From Longimicrobium sp. (lineage in GTDB: Bacteria > Gemmatimonadota > Gemmatimonadetes > Longimicrobiales > Longimicrobiaceae), in NCBI RefSeq assembly GCF_036388275.1, contig NZ_DASVSF010000078.1, forward strand, positions 51,057 to 115,056: DNA of 64,000 nucleotides, written 5' to 3'. Positions 34,022 through 40,584 of this stretch are shown in pieces. Numbering within the stretch: the first letter of the stretch is position 1; every line of letters starts with the position of its first letter. The notes under the pieces are model-generated. The model was not told where the DNA came from. It did not search any database and saw nothing but the letters and a program-made list of their open reading frames with translations. Made by a program: the position numbers and the translations under genes.

Positions 34022-34207
34022 GAACTTGATCGGGGTTCGAAGAGGTGCCGGTGCATGCCGCGGCGGGCCCCTCCCCCGGCCCCTCCCCCGGCAAACTGCG
34101 CCGGGAGAGGGGAGAACTTCGATCGGGGTTCGAACGGGTGCCTCGAATGCCGCGGCAGCCCCCTCCCCCCGGCCCCCTTCCCCCGCTGCGCAGGGGAGGG
34201 GGAGAAA
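34022..34207. repeat. Tandem intergenic repeat, two units of about 94 bp
   Basis: Each unit begins GAACTT(C)GATCGGGGTTCGAA, continues through GGTGCC, TGCCGCGGC and a run like CCCCTCCCCCGGCCCC, and ends with a stretch GGAGAGGGGAGAA or GGGGAGGGGGAGAA that is complementary to the C-rich part. Each unit can therefore fold into a hairpin, as a REP/BIME-like dispersed intergenic element would. Confidence 0.6.
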
Positions 34208-34331
34208 GTACTATGTCCGGACGCGCGACGAAGCGGAACTCCCACCCAGGCAAGCCAGTCCACGCAGGTGGACTTCGTGTGGTCGTTGCAGCGAATTCAT
34301 TCGCCCGTGCGGCCCTGTACCCCAAATACCA

Positions 34332-34358
34332 CGGGAGGGAGCACGAGGCTCCCTCCCG
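34332..34358 (-). terminator. Terminator after enoyl-CoA hydratase gene
   Basis: CGGGAGGGAGC (34332-34342), loop ACGAG, GCTCCCTCCCG (34348-34358). An 11-bp perfect stem, 16 nt after the minus-strand stop codon. Confidence 0.7.
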
Positions 34359-34374
34359 ATCGGACCTGCGAAGC

Positions 34375-35202
34375 TTACTTGCCCGTGAACTGCGCGGTGC
34401 GCTTTTCTACGTAGGCGTTCAGGCCTTCCTTGGCGTCCTGCGAGTTGAACAACAGCGCCTGCAGCTCGCGCTCCAGCGCCAGCCCCTGCTCCAGCGGCAG
34501 CTCGGCGCCGCTCTGGCACGAGCGCTTGATGTTGCCGACGGCGAAGGTGGCCTTGTTGGGGCGCGTGAACTGGCGGGCGTACTCCAGCACCGAGGCCAGG
34601 AACGCGTCGCGCCCCTCGGCGTCGATCACCCGGTTGACGATGCCCATGGCCGCGGCCTCGTCGAAGTCGATGTTGTTGCCCTGAACCATCAGCTCGATGG
34701 CCTTGCTGGTGCCCACCAGCTTGGTCAGCCGCTGCGTGCCGCCGGTGCCGGGAAGCACGCCCAGCGCCACCTCGGGGAGGCCGATCTTGCCGGCGCCGCG
34801 GCGCGCGATGCGCAGGTCGGCCGCCATGGCGATCTCCAGCCCGCCGCCCACCGTGTGGCCGTTGAGCGCCGCGATCACCAGCTTGGGCGTGTGCTCCAGC
34901 TTCAGCAGCGTTTCGTTGGCGTGAAGGCAGAAGTAGTACTTCCAGGTGGGATCGGCCTTCTGCAGCATGTTGATGTTGGCGCCGGCGCAAAAGAACTTTT
35001 CGCCCTTGCCCGTGATGACGATCACGTCGACCGTGTTGTCGAACCGCGCACGCAGGATGCACGCGTCGATCTGGCGCATCATCTCGTGCGTGTAGGTGTT
35101 GGCCGGCGGATCGTCGAGGGTGAAGATCGCCACGCCGTCCTGCACCTCGTAGTGCACCAGCGTCTGGGGTTCGGTCGGCACGTCAGCGGCAAGCGTTGCC
35201 AT
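34375..35202 (-). CDS. Enoyl-CoA hydratase
   Basis: A 275-residue crotonase-fold protein with both catalytic Glu contexts (HTVGGGLEIAMAADLR and GLPEVALGVLPGTGGTQRL) and the oxyanion loop FFCAGANINML. The N-terminal 15 residues are an extra polar tail before LVHYEVQDGVAIFTL. It follows the TetR regulator gene on the same strand by a short gap, so it is likely controlled by it. Confidence 0.93.
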   Translation of the reverse strand: MATLAADVPTEPQTLVHYEVQDGVAIFTLDDPPANTYTHEMMRQIDACILRARFDNTVDVIVITGKGEKFFCAGANINMLQKADPTWKYYFCLHANETLLKLEHTPKLVIAALNGHTVGGGLEIAMAADLRIARRGAGKIGLPEVALGVLPGTGGTQRLTKLVGTSKAIELMVQGNNIDFDEAAAMGIVNRVIDAEGRDAFLASVLEYARQFTRPNKATFAVGNIKRSCQSGAELPLEQGLALERELQALLFNSQDAKEGLNAYVEKRTAQFTGK

Positions 35203-35243
35203 CAGGTTGCTCCGGTGGTGAAGTGAAAGGTTCGGGCGCGGCG

Positions 35244-35909
35244 CTACTCGTCGGCGCCCGAGCGCCAGATCGACGGACGGGATTCGCCGGGCGTGGCCTC
35301 GCGCGCCAGCGCCGGAACCTTGGCGCCGGCGGGCTGAAATCCCTCGAGAAAGATGCGGTACATGTCGTCGACGATCTTGTCCAGCGGAACGTCGCGGTCT
35401 GCCCGGTGCCAGTTGTACAGCCAGTTCATCATCCCGAACATGGCGAACGTCGCCACGCGCAGGTCCACGTCGCCGCCGGGGCGGATCTCCCGCAAGATGT
35501 CGAGGGCGATCTCGGTGAGCCGCCGCTTCTTGGCGTTCACCCGCCGCCGGAAGTCGCCCGTCAGCGCCTCGGCCTCGTGCGAGAGCACCTTCATCTCGGC
35601 CGTGTTGGCGATGAAGTAGCGAAGGTGGTTCTCCATCAGCAGGCGCAGGCGCCGGTGCGGCTGCTCCTCGCCCGCCAGCAGCCGCTCCAGGTTGTTCAGC
35701 AGCGTGCCGAACGCGTGGTCCTGGATCAGGAAGAGCAGCTCTTCCTTGCTGTTGAAATAGTAGTACAGCCCCGACAGGCTGACGCCCGTGGCGCGCGCGA
35801 TGTCGCGGATGCTGGCCTGGTGGTACCCCTTCTCGGCGAAGATGCGGGCGGCCGCGCGAAGGATGCTCTCCAGCTTCTCGTCGTACGCGCTGCGCTCGTC
35901 CGTGCTCAT
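35244..35909 (-). CDS. TetR family transcriptional regulator
   Basis: A 221-residue repressor-type protein. The N-terminal HTH is clear: ILRAAARIFAEKGYHQASIR, DIARATGVSLSGLYYYFNSK, EELLFLI. The C-terminal ligand domain (about 70-195) resembles those of FadR/KstR2/PsrA-type regulators of acyl-CoA metabolism, which release DNA on binding acyl-CoA. It lies directly upstream of the enoyl-CoA hydratase gene, 41 nt apart, suggesting it autoregulates this unit and perhaps the neighbouring fatty-acid genes. Start MSTDERSAYDEK chosen; an ATG 13 codons upstream is possible. Confidence 0.92.
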   Translation of the reverse strand: MSTDERSAYDEKLESILRAAARIFAEKGYHQASIRDIARATGVSLSGLYYYFNSKEELLFLIQDHAFGTLLNNLERLLAGEEQPHRRLRLLMENHLRYFIANTAEMKVLSHEAEALTGDFRRRVNAKKRRLTEIALDILREIRPGGDVDLRVATFAMFGMMNWLYNWHRADRDVPLDKIVDDMYRIFLEGFQPAGAKVPALAREATPGESRPSIWRSGADE

Positions 35910-36068
35910 CTGCGGGTGTCCGGGAAACCGTGTTCGAACGTCCGTCAACCTATCCCGCGCGCGGAAAGGGTGTCAAGCGTACGGAGCGGGCCGGCGCTTG
36001 ACCGTCGGCGCCCCGCCGCCCTATGTTTGTCTTCCATTCCCGCGGTACCCGTTCCTGCTCGCAACCCG

Positions 36069-36833
36069 ATGCCCCTTCGCGTCTTCCGCCCGCTGGCGGT
36101 GCTTTGCGCGGCCGCGCTCCTGGCGGTGTCCGCGTGCGACGACGGGCCCACCGCGCCTACCTCGTACGTGCAGGTGGCGGGCGGCCGGGCCTGGGTGGCC
36201 GTCGCCGAGCCGCGGGGCCTGCCGCGGGCGGAAACCTGGCTGCCGTACCTGTCCGCCGCGCACCGCGCCGGGGTGGACGCGCTTCGCGCACGCGCGCAGC
36301 GGGCCCGCGCCGCCGGCCGGCCGGAAGAGGCGCTGCGGCTGGAGGCGCAGGCCCTTCGCCAGGCCGCCGCCGGGGTGGCGCACGCTCCCGACGCCGGGCG
36401 GATGCTGGGTGCGCTGGCCGCGCTCGAGGCGTGGACGGACCGCGCGCGCGCCCGGCTGGACCTGGGCGCCCACCCGGAGCTGGCCGCCGCCGCCGCGTCC
36501 GTCGCCGCCCGGGCGCAGGCGGCCCGCGCCGCCCTGGCCGCGGGCGACACCGCCGCCGCCGTGCGCCACCTGAGCGAGGGAACGCTGGCCGCCCGCGAGC
36601 AGTCCCCCATGGCCGTGGGGCTGCGGCTGCTGGCCAGCGCCGAGGCCCGGCTGCAGGCGGGCGCCGCGTCGGGCGCGGCCGAGCGGAACGCCCGTGCGCT
36701 GCTGCTGGGCGCGCGCGCCGGGCTTGCCTCGGGCGACAGCATCCGCGCGCTGCGCCGCGCCGTGTACGCGCTGCAACTGCTGGAAGGCGCGCCCGCCCCG
36801 GCGGTGGTTGATCCCGCGAGCCCTTTCCGTTAG
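36069..36833 (+). CDS. Alanine-rich lipoprotein, unknown function
   Basis: A 254-residue predicted lipoprotein. MPLRVFRPLAVLCAAALLAV is followed by the lipobox SAC (Cys23) and DDGPTAPTSYVQVAGG. The rest is Ala/Arg/Leu-rich and probably all helical (AGVDALRARAQRARAAGRP, LASAEARLQAGAASGAAERN, SIRALRRAVYALQLLEG), like TPR-like or four-helix lipoproteins. No family recognised. It ends 14 nt before tRNA-Leu. Confidence 0.7.
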   Translation: MPLRVFRPLAVLCAAALLAVSACDDGPTAPTSYVQVAGGRAWVAVAEPRGLPRAETWLPYLSAAHRAGVDALRARAQRARAAGRPEEALRLEAQALRQAAAGVAHAPDAGRMLGALAALEAWTDRARARLDLGAHPELAAAAASVAARAQAARAALAAGDTAAAVRHLSEGTLAAREQSPMAVGLRLLASAEARLQAGAASGAAERNARALLLGARAGLASGDSIRALRRAVYALQLLEGAPAPAVVDPASPFR

Positions 36834-36847
36834 TTTTGCGGCCGTCC

Positions 36848-36931
36848 GCCCGGATGGCGAAATCGGTATACGCAGCAGACTCAAAATCTGCCTCCCGCAA
36901 GGGATTGTCGGTTCGAGTCCGACTCCGGGCA
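36848..36931 (+). tRNA. tRNA-Leu (anticodon CAA)
   Basis: A class II tRNA of 84 nt. The acceptor stem is GCCCGGA (36848-36854) with TCCGGGC (36924-36930) and discriminator A. The anticodon stem-loop is GCAGA-CTCAAAA-TCTGC, giving anticodon CAA. A long variable arm follows (CCTCCCGCAAGGGATT) and the T-arm is GTCGG-TTCGAGT-CCGAC. The 3' CCA is not encoded. The terminator that follows closes it. Confidence 0.95.
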
Positions 36932-36936
36932 CTTCC

Positions 36937-36963
36937 GGCCCGCCCCACCTCGTGGGGCGGGCC
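36937..36963 (+). terminator. Terminator after tRNA-Leu
   Basis: GGCCCGCCCCAC (36937-36948), 3-nt loop, GTGGGGCGGGCC (36952-36963). A perfect 12-bp stem. Confidence 0.8.
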
Positions 36964-37094
36964 AGTTCGTTTGTGGAGTTCCCTCCCCACGCCCCCGTGT
37001 GTCTCCGGCGGCAACCCGGGCCCCTTTCCCGGCGAGGCGCGCGCCGCCTGTACCATTTTTCTGTTTTTTGGAAATCGTGTCCCGTTCGGGGCCG

Positions 37095-37123
37095 TTGACG
37101 CTGCGCGGGATCTTCGCGATCTT
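37095..37123 (+). promoter_or_regulatory. Weak candidate promoter of metalloprotease lipoprotein 1
   Basis: TTGACG (37095-37100), 17-nt spacer, GATCTT (37118-37123, three of six). Low confidence. Confidence 0.3.
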
Positions 37124-37202
37124 CAGATTTGGAATCCCTCAAATTACGCGCATGCGCCACGTTCCCGGCCGTGCACCGCCCCCCTGGTCCCGCAAGCACC
37201 CC

Positions 37203-39905
37203 ATGCGATCGTTTTTTGCGCGCCTGCCGGTTTCCCGGCGACTGGCTCTCCTGTGCGCGCCGCTGGCCGCCGCGGCATGCGACGACGCGCCCACCCGGGC
37301 GAATCGGGAAGCCCCGGTCCCCACGGTGGTGATCGCGCGGCTGGAGTGCGCGGCCAACGTGGCCAGCGGCACGGTGGAATGCGCGGATCCCGACGGCGCA
37401 GCACCCGTGGCTCCGGTCCCGGGCCCCGCGCCACGCTTCGACCAGCGGACGGTGGGCGGCCAGGGCCTCTATGTGCGGATGGCGTCGTCCGGTGCGGCGT
37501 ATGACGCCGGAACCCAGGTCTTCTCGTTCAACGCCACCGTGCAGAACCTGTCCAACCAGGCGATGGCCACGGCAACCGGGGCAGCGCGCCACGATGGCGG
37601 CATCCGCGTGTTCCTGATCGCGCCTCCCTCGGGGAGCGGCGGCATCGTGACGGTCGCCAACCCCACCGAGACCGCCGAGTTCACGGCGCCGGGACAGGCG
37701 TACTACCAGTACGGCGGAAGCATCGGCGGGACGGACCAGGCGGAGCTGGGCGCCGACGGCATCCTGGCCCCGGGAGAGGCGTCGGCCGCCAAGCAGTGGC
37801 GGTTCAACATGGGTGGGGCCACCTCGTTCACCTTCGCCGTGTACGTGGCGACCGAGATGCCGTCCGGCGCCCTGGCGAGCGTGGCGCCGCAGGTGACGTC
37901 GGTTTCCCCCGCGACCCTGGTGCCGGGGGCCAGCGCCACCATCACGGGGATCAACTTCCACGCGACGCCCGGCAGCAATACGGTCACGATTGGTGGCCGC
38001 GCGGCCACGGTGACGGGCGGCGCGGGAGGCACGTCGCTGACGGTGACGGTTCCGTGCACCGCCTCGGGCTCCGTGCCGGTGACGGTCAGCCAGGGCGGGA
38101 TGGCGGGCCGTAGCCTCACGCACCCGCTGCAGGTGACGCAGCGCACCGTGGGAGTGGGGGAGGCGCTGGTGCTTTCGAGCTCCACCGATTCGCACTGCAA
38201 CGAGCTCACGGCCACGGGCGCCGCGTCGCGGTACGCGGTGACGGTGTTCAGCGTCAGCTCGTCGCCCACGTCCAACACGCCCTTCCAGTTCTCGGGCGAC
38301 GGCGACCTGGCCGCCCCGGCCCAGCTGCAGGCGGAGCCCGTGGCCGAGCAGCCGCTGCGACCCGCCGCGTCGCTTCAGCAGGAGATGGAAACCGCCCGGC
38401 AGCGCGTGACCGACGAGCGCCACCACTGGCTGCTGGAGCAGAACCGCGTGGAGTACGAGCGGCTTCGCGGCCGCTTCGGCACGGGTGCGGGGGGAACGCG
38501 CACCGGCCGCGTCAACCGCAACGTGGTGATGGGCGATCCGCCCCTCAGCCGCACCTTCCGGGTGGCGAACATCGCCGCGGCCGGCTTCTGCAACAGCTTC
38601 TACGTGGTGAGCGCCACGAGGGTGTACTTCGACGGCAAGATCGCCATCTACGAAGACGACGCCACCCCCGACGCGTTCAAGGGTTCGCTGAACCCCACGA
38701 TGGCGGCCAACTACCAGAAGATCGGCGACCAGTTCAACGCCGACATGGAGCCCATCGTCCGGACCAACTTCGGTGACATCCTGCGGCGGGACGCCGTGAC
38801 CGACAACAACGGGATCCTCATCGCCCTGTTCACGCCGCGCATCAACACCTCGTTCACCGGGGTGGCCGGTTTCGTGGTGAGCTGCGACCAGTATCCCAAC
38901 GACGATGCGAGCACGCCGGCCGTGGGCGGGCCGTACACCGGCACCGGGGCCAGCGGCTCCAGCAACTTCGGCGAGTACTTCTACGCCTACCAGCCCGTCA
39001 CGGCCGGTGCGGGCTACAGCGGAAACACCGCCGAGAACTGGTACCGTACCATCCGCTCCACCTTCATCCACGAGAGCAAGCACGTGGCGTCGATGTCGGC
39101 GCGCGTCGCCAATGGTGCGCCGTTCGAGGCGGCGTTCCTGGAAGAGGGCACGGCACGGCACTCCGAGGAGCTGTGGATGAGGAACGCGGTGGACAACGTG
39201 GCGTGGAAGGCGAACACCGGCTACGGCAGCGCGGCCAACCCCATCAACGTCTACTGCGACGTGCGGGTGCCGCCGAGCTGGCCCGAGTGCTCGGCCAACA
39301 CGCGCCGCCCCGCGGCGATCATGCAGCGGCACTTCGCGTCGCTGAACAACCACCTGATCGGCCAGAACGCGCGCTTCTACTCGCCGTTCGGGCCGTCGCA
39401 GGACGACGCCGGGTCCAATTACTATGCCATCTCGTGGTCGCTGGTCCGCTACGCCATCGACCGCTACGGCGCGTCCGACGCGGCGTTCCTGACGGCGCTC
39501 ACCAACTCGACCACGACGGGCGTCACCAACCTGAGCGGGCGCGCGGGTGTTTCCATCGACCAGCTGCTGGGCGGGTGGGGGCTCACGCTGTACGCCGACG
39601 ACCATCCCGCGCTGTCGGGGGCACCCAGCCTCGACCTGCAATTTCCCACGTGGAACCTGCGCAGCATCTACGCGGGGCTGAACGCCGACTTGCCCGGCAC
39701 GTACACGACGCCGTTTCCGCTGGTGCCCACGCCGCTGAGCTTCGGAGGCGTCGCGACGCTGAGCACCCTCACGCTGCGCGGGGGCGGAACGCGATACTAC
39801 GAGTTCACCGGCACGCAGACGGCCGCGCAGCTCCTGCGGCTGGAGGCGAACGGCGGTGGAGCGCCGTCCTCCAACCTGCGCATCGCCGTCGCGCGCCTGC
39901 AGTAG
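37203..39905 (+). CDS. HExxH metalloprotease lipoprotein with LDC module and TIG domain
   Basis: A 900-residue lipoprotein, lipobox Cys26 (APLAAAAC). The LDC module (about 42-215) has RLECAANV, VECADP, FNATVQNL, YYQYGG and FTFAVYVAT. An IPT/TIG Ig-like domain follows (about 228-310, SVSPATLVPGASATITG). The catalytic part has FIHESKHVASM with zinc ligands His623 and His627 and general base Glu624, then LEEGTARHSEEL, whose Glu (647 or 648) is the likely third ligand. This HExxH plus downstream E arrangement resembles peptidase family M30 (hyicolysin); family assignment is by motif only. It probably cleaves external proteins. Paired with a homologous protease gene downstream. Confidence 0.8.
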   Translation: MRSFFARLPVSRRLALLCAPLAAAACDDAPTRANREAPVPTVVIARLECAANVASGTVECADPDGAAPVAPVPGPAPRFDQRTVGGQGLYVRMASSGAAYDAGTQVFSFNATVQNLSNQAMATATGAARHDGGIRVFLIAPPSGSGGIVTVANPTETAEFTAPGQAYYQYGGSIGGTDQAELGADGILAPGEASAAKQWRFNMGGATSFTFAVYVATEMPSGALASVAPQVTSVSPATLVPGASATITGINFHATPGSNTVTIGGRAATVTGGAGGTSLTVTVPCTASGSVPVTVSQGGMAGRSLTHPLQVTQRTVGVGEALVLSSSTDSHCNELTATGAASRYAVTVFSVSSSPTSNTPFQFSGDGDLAAPAQLQAEPVAEQPLRPAASLQQEMETARQRVTDERHHWLLEQNRVEYERLRGRFGTGAGGTRTGRVNRNVVMGDPPLSRTFRVANIAAAGFCNSFYVVSATRVYFDGKIAIYEDDATPDAFKGSLNPTMAANYQKIGDQFNADMEPIVRTNFGDILRRDAVTDNNGILIALFTPRINTSFTGVAGFVVSCDQYPNDDASTPAVGGPYTGTGASGSSNFGEYFYAYQPVTAGAGYSGNTAENWYRTIRSTFIHESKHVASMSARVANGAPFEAAFLEEGTARHSEELWMRNAVDNVAWKANTGYGSAANPINVYCDVRVPPSWPECSANTRRPAAIMQRHFASLNNHLIGQNARFYSPFGPSQDDAGSNYYAISWSLVRYAIDRYGASDAAFLTALTNSTTTGVTNLSGRAGVSIDQLLGGWGLTLYADDHPALSGAPSLDLQFPTWNLRSIYAGLNADLPGTYTTPFPLVPTPLSFGGVATLSTLTLRGGGTRYYEFTGTQTAAQLLRLEANGGGAPSSNLRIAVARLQ

Positions 39906-39906
39906 G

Positions 39907-40395
39907 GTGCGGCGAGCCCTCCTCGTTCCCTGCGTCCTCGCGCTGCTGGCGTGTACGCGGGGCACCCCCGCCCCCGCCGCGAAGGCGGTCTCCGCCGACT
40001 CGCTCCGGGGGATGGTGGACGTCGTGGGCTCGGAGCCGGCGTCCTGGGTGGTGCTCCGCGTGGCCGGGGGCACCCGTGACGTGGCGCTGGACGGCGACGC
40101 CGGGGTGCTGCGGCGGCTCACCGGCCTCGAGGTGACCGTTTGGGGCGAACGCGCCGCCGGAGGGCGCTTCGCCGTCGCCCGGGTGGCGGTCCGAACCGCC
40201 AGCGGCGTCCCGGCGGTGGACGGCATCCTGGCGCGCGAGGGGCAGGGATTCGCGCTGGTCACCGAGGACGGAAGGCGGCTCCCCATCGCCCGCCTTCCCG
40301 AAACCCTGCGCTCCTCGATCGGCGCGCGGGTGTGGCTGGCCGGGCCGCTGGACCGCGCTCCCGACTCGTTCGGGGTGATCGCCGACCCGCGCTAG
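39907..40395 (+). CDS. Small lipoprotein between two metalloprotease genes
   Basis: About 162 residues from GTG 39907, one base after the protease stop. VRRALLVPCVLALLAC gives the lipobox (Cys16), then TRGTPAPAAKAVSADS. The mature part (SWVVLRVAGGTRDVALDGDA, LEVTVWGERAAGGRFAVARV, GARVWLAGPLDRA) is all-beta, perhaps OB-fold-like. No family recognised. The tight spacing suggests co-transcription with the upstream protease; a chaperone, inhibitor or anchor partner would be plausible but is unproven. Confidence 0.7.
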   Translation: MRRALLVPCVLALLACTRGTPAPAAKAVSADSLRGMVDVVGSEPASWVVLRVAGGTRDVALDGDAGVLRRLTGLEVTVWGERAAGGRFAVARVAVRTASGVPAVDGILAREGQGFALVTEDGRRLPIARLPETLRSSIGARVWLAGPLDRAPDSFGVIADPR

Positions 40396-40404
40396 CCCGC
40401 GGGA

Positions 40405-40456
40405 TGAAGAACACGGCCGCTCGTCCCGTTCGGGGCGAGCGGCCGGTTCGTTCTTC
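40405..40456 (+). terminator. Large hairpin after protease-lipoprotein operon
   Basis: Outer GAAGAAC/GTTCTTC and inner GGCCGCTCGTCCC (40415-40427) with GGGGCGAGCGGCC (40432-40444), one G-T pair. It separates the two protease units. Confidence 0.8.
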
Positions 40457-40584
40457 ACACGCCGGCGGAACATGTGCGAGGTGTACGCATCGTTGACGAG
40501 GACCTGGCCTCACACCATCTTTGTAGCCACGACCCATACCGCGGCGCCCCGCCGCGTTCTCCGATCCCGATCTGCCCCCACCCC

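Larger units (their letters stand above)
33989..34374. other. Repeat-rich intergenic region, 386 bp
   Basis: No gene seen. Contains two tandem copies of a C-rich unit (34022-34207) and the terminator of the enoyl-CoA hydratase gene. The aldehyde dehydrogenase promoter should lie near its right side of this gap, but none was convincing. Confidence 0.5.

Noticed and set aside
34045..34325. Reading frames through the C-rich intergenic repeat
   Set aside because: They encode only Pro/Arg/Gly-rich sequence from the repeat itself and have no ribosome site.
36021..40286. A 1421-codon minus-strand frame crossing a tRNA gene and three genes
   Set aside because: It runs across tRNA-Leu and a protease gene with clear motifs; composition is typical of a shadow frame.
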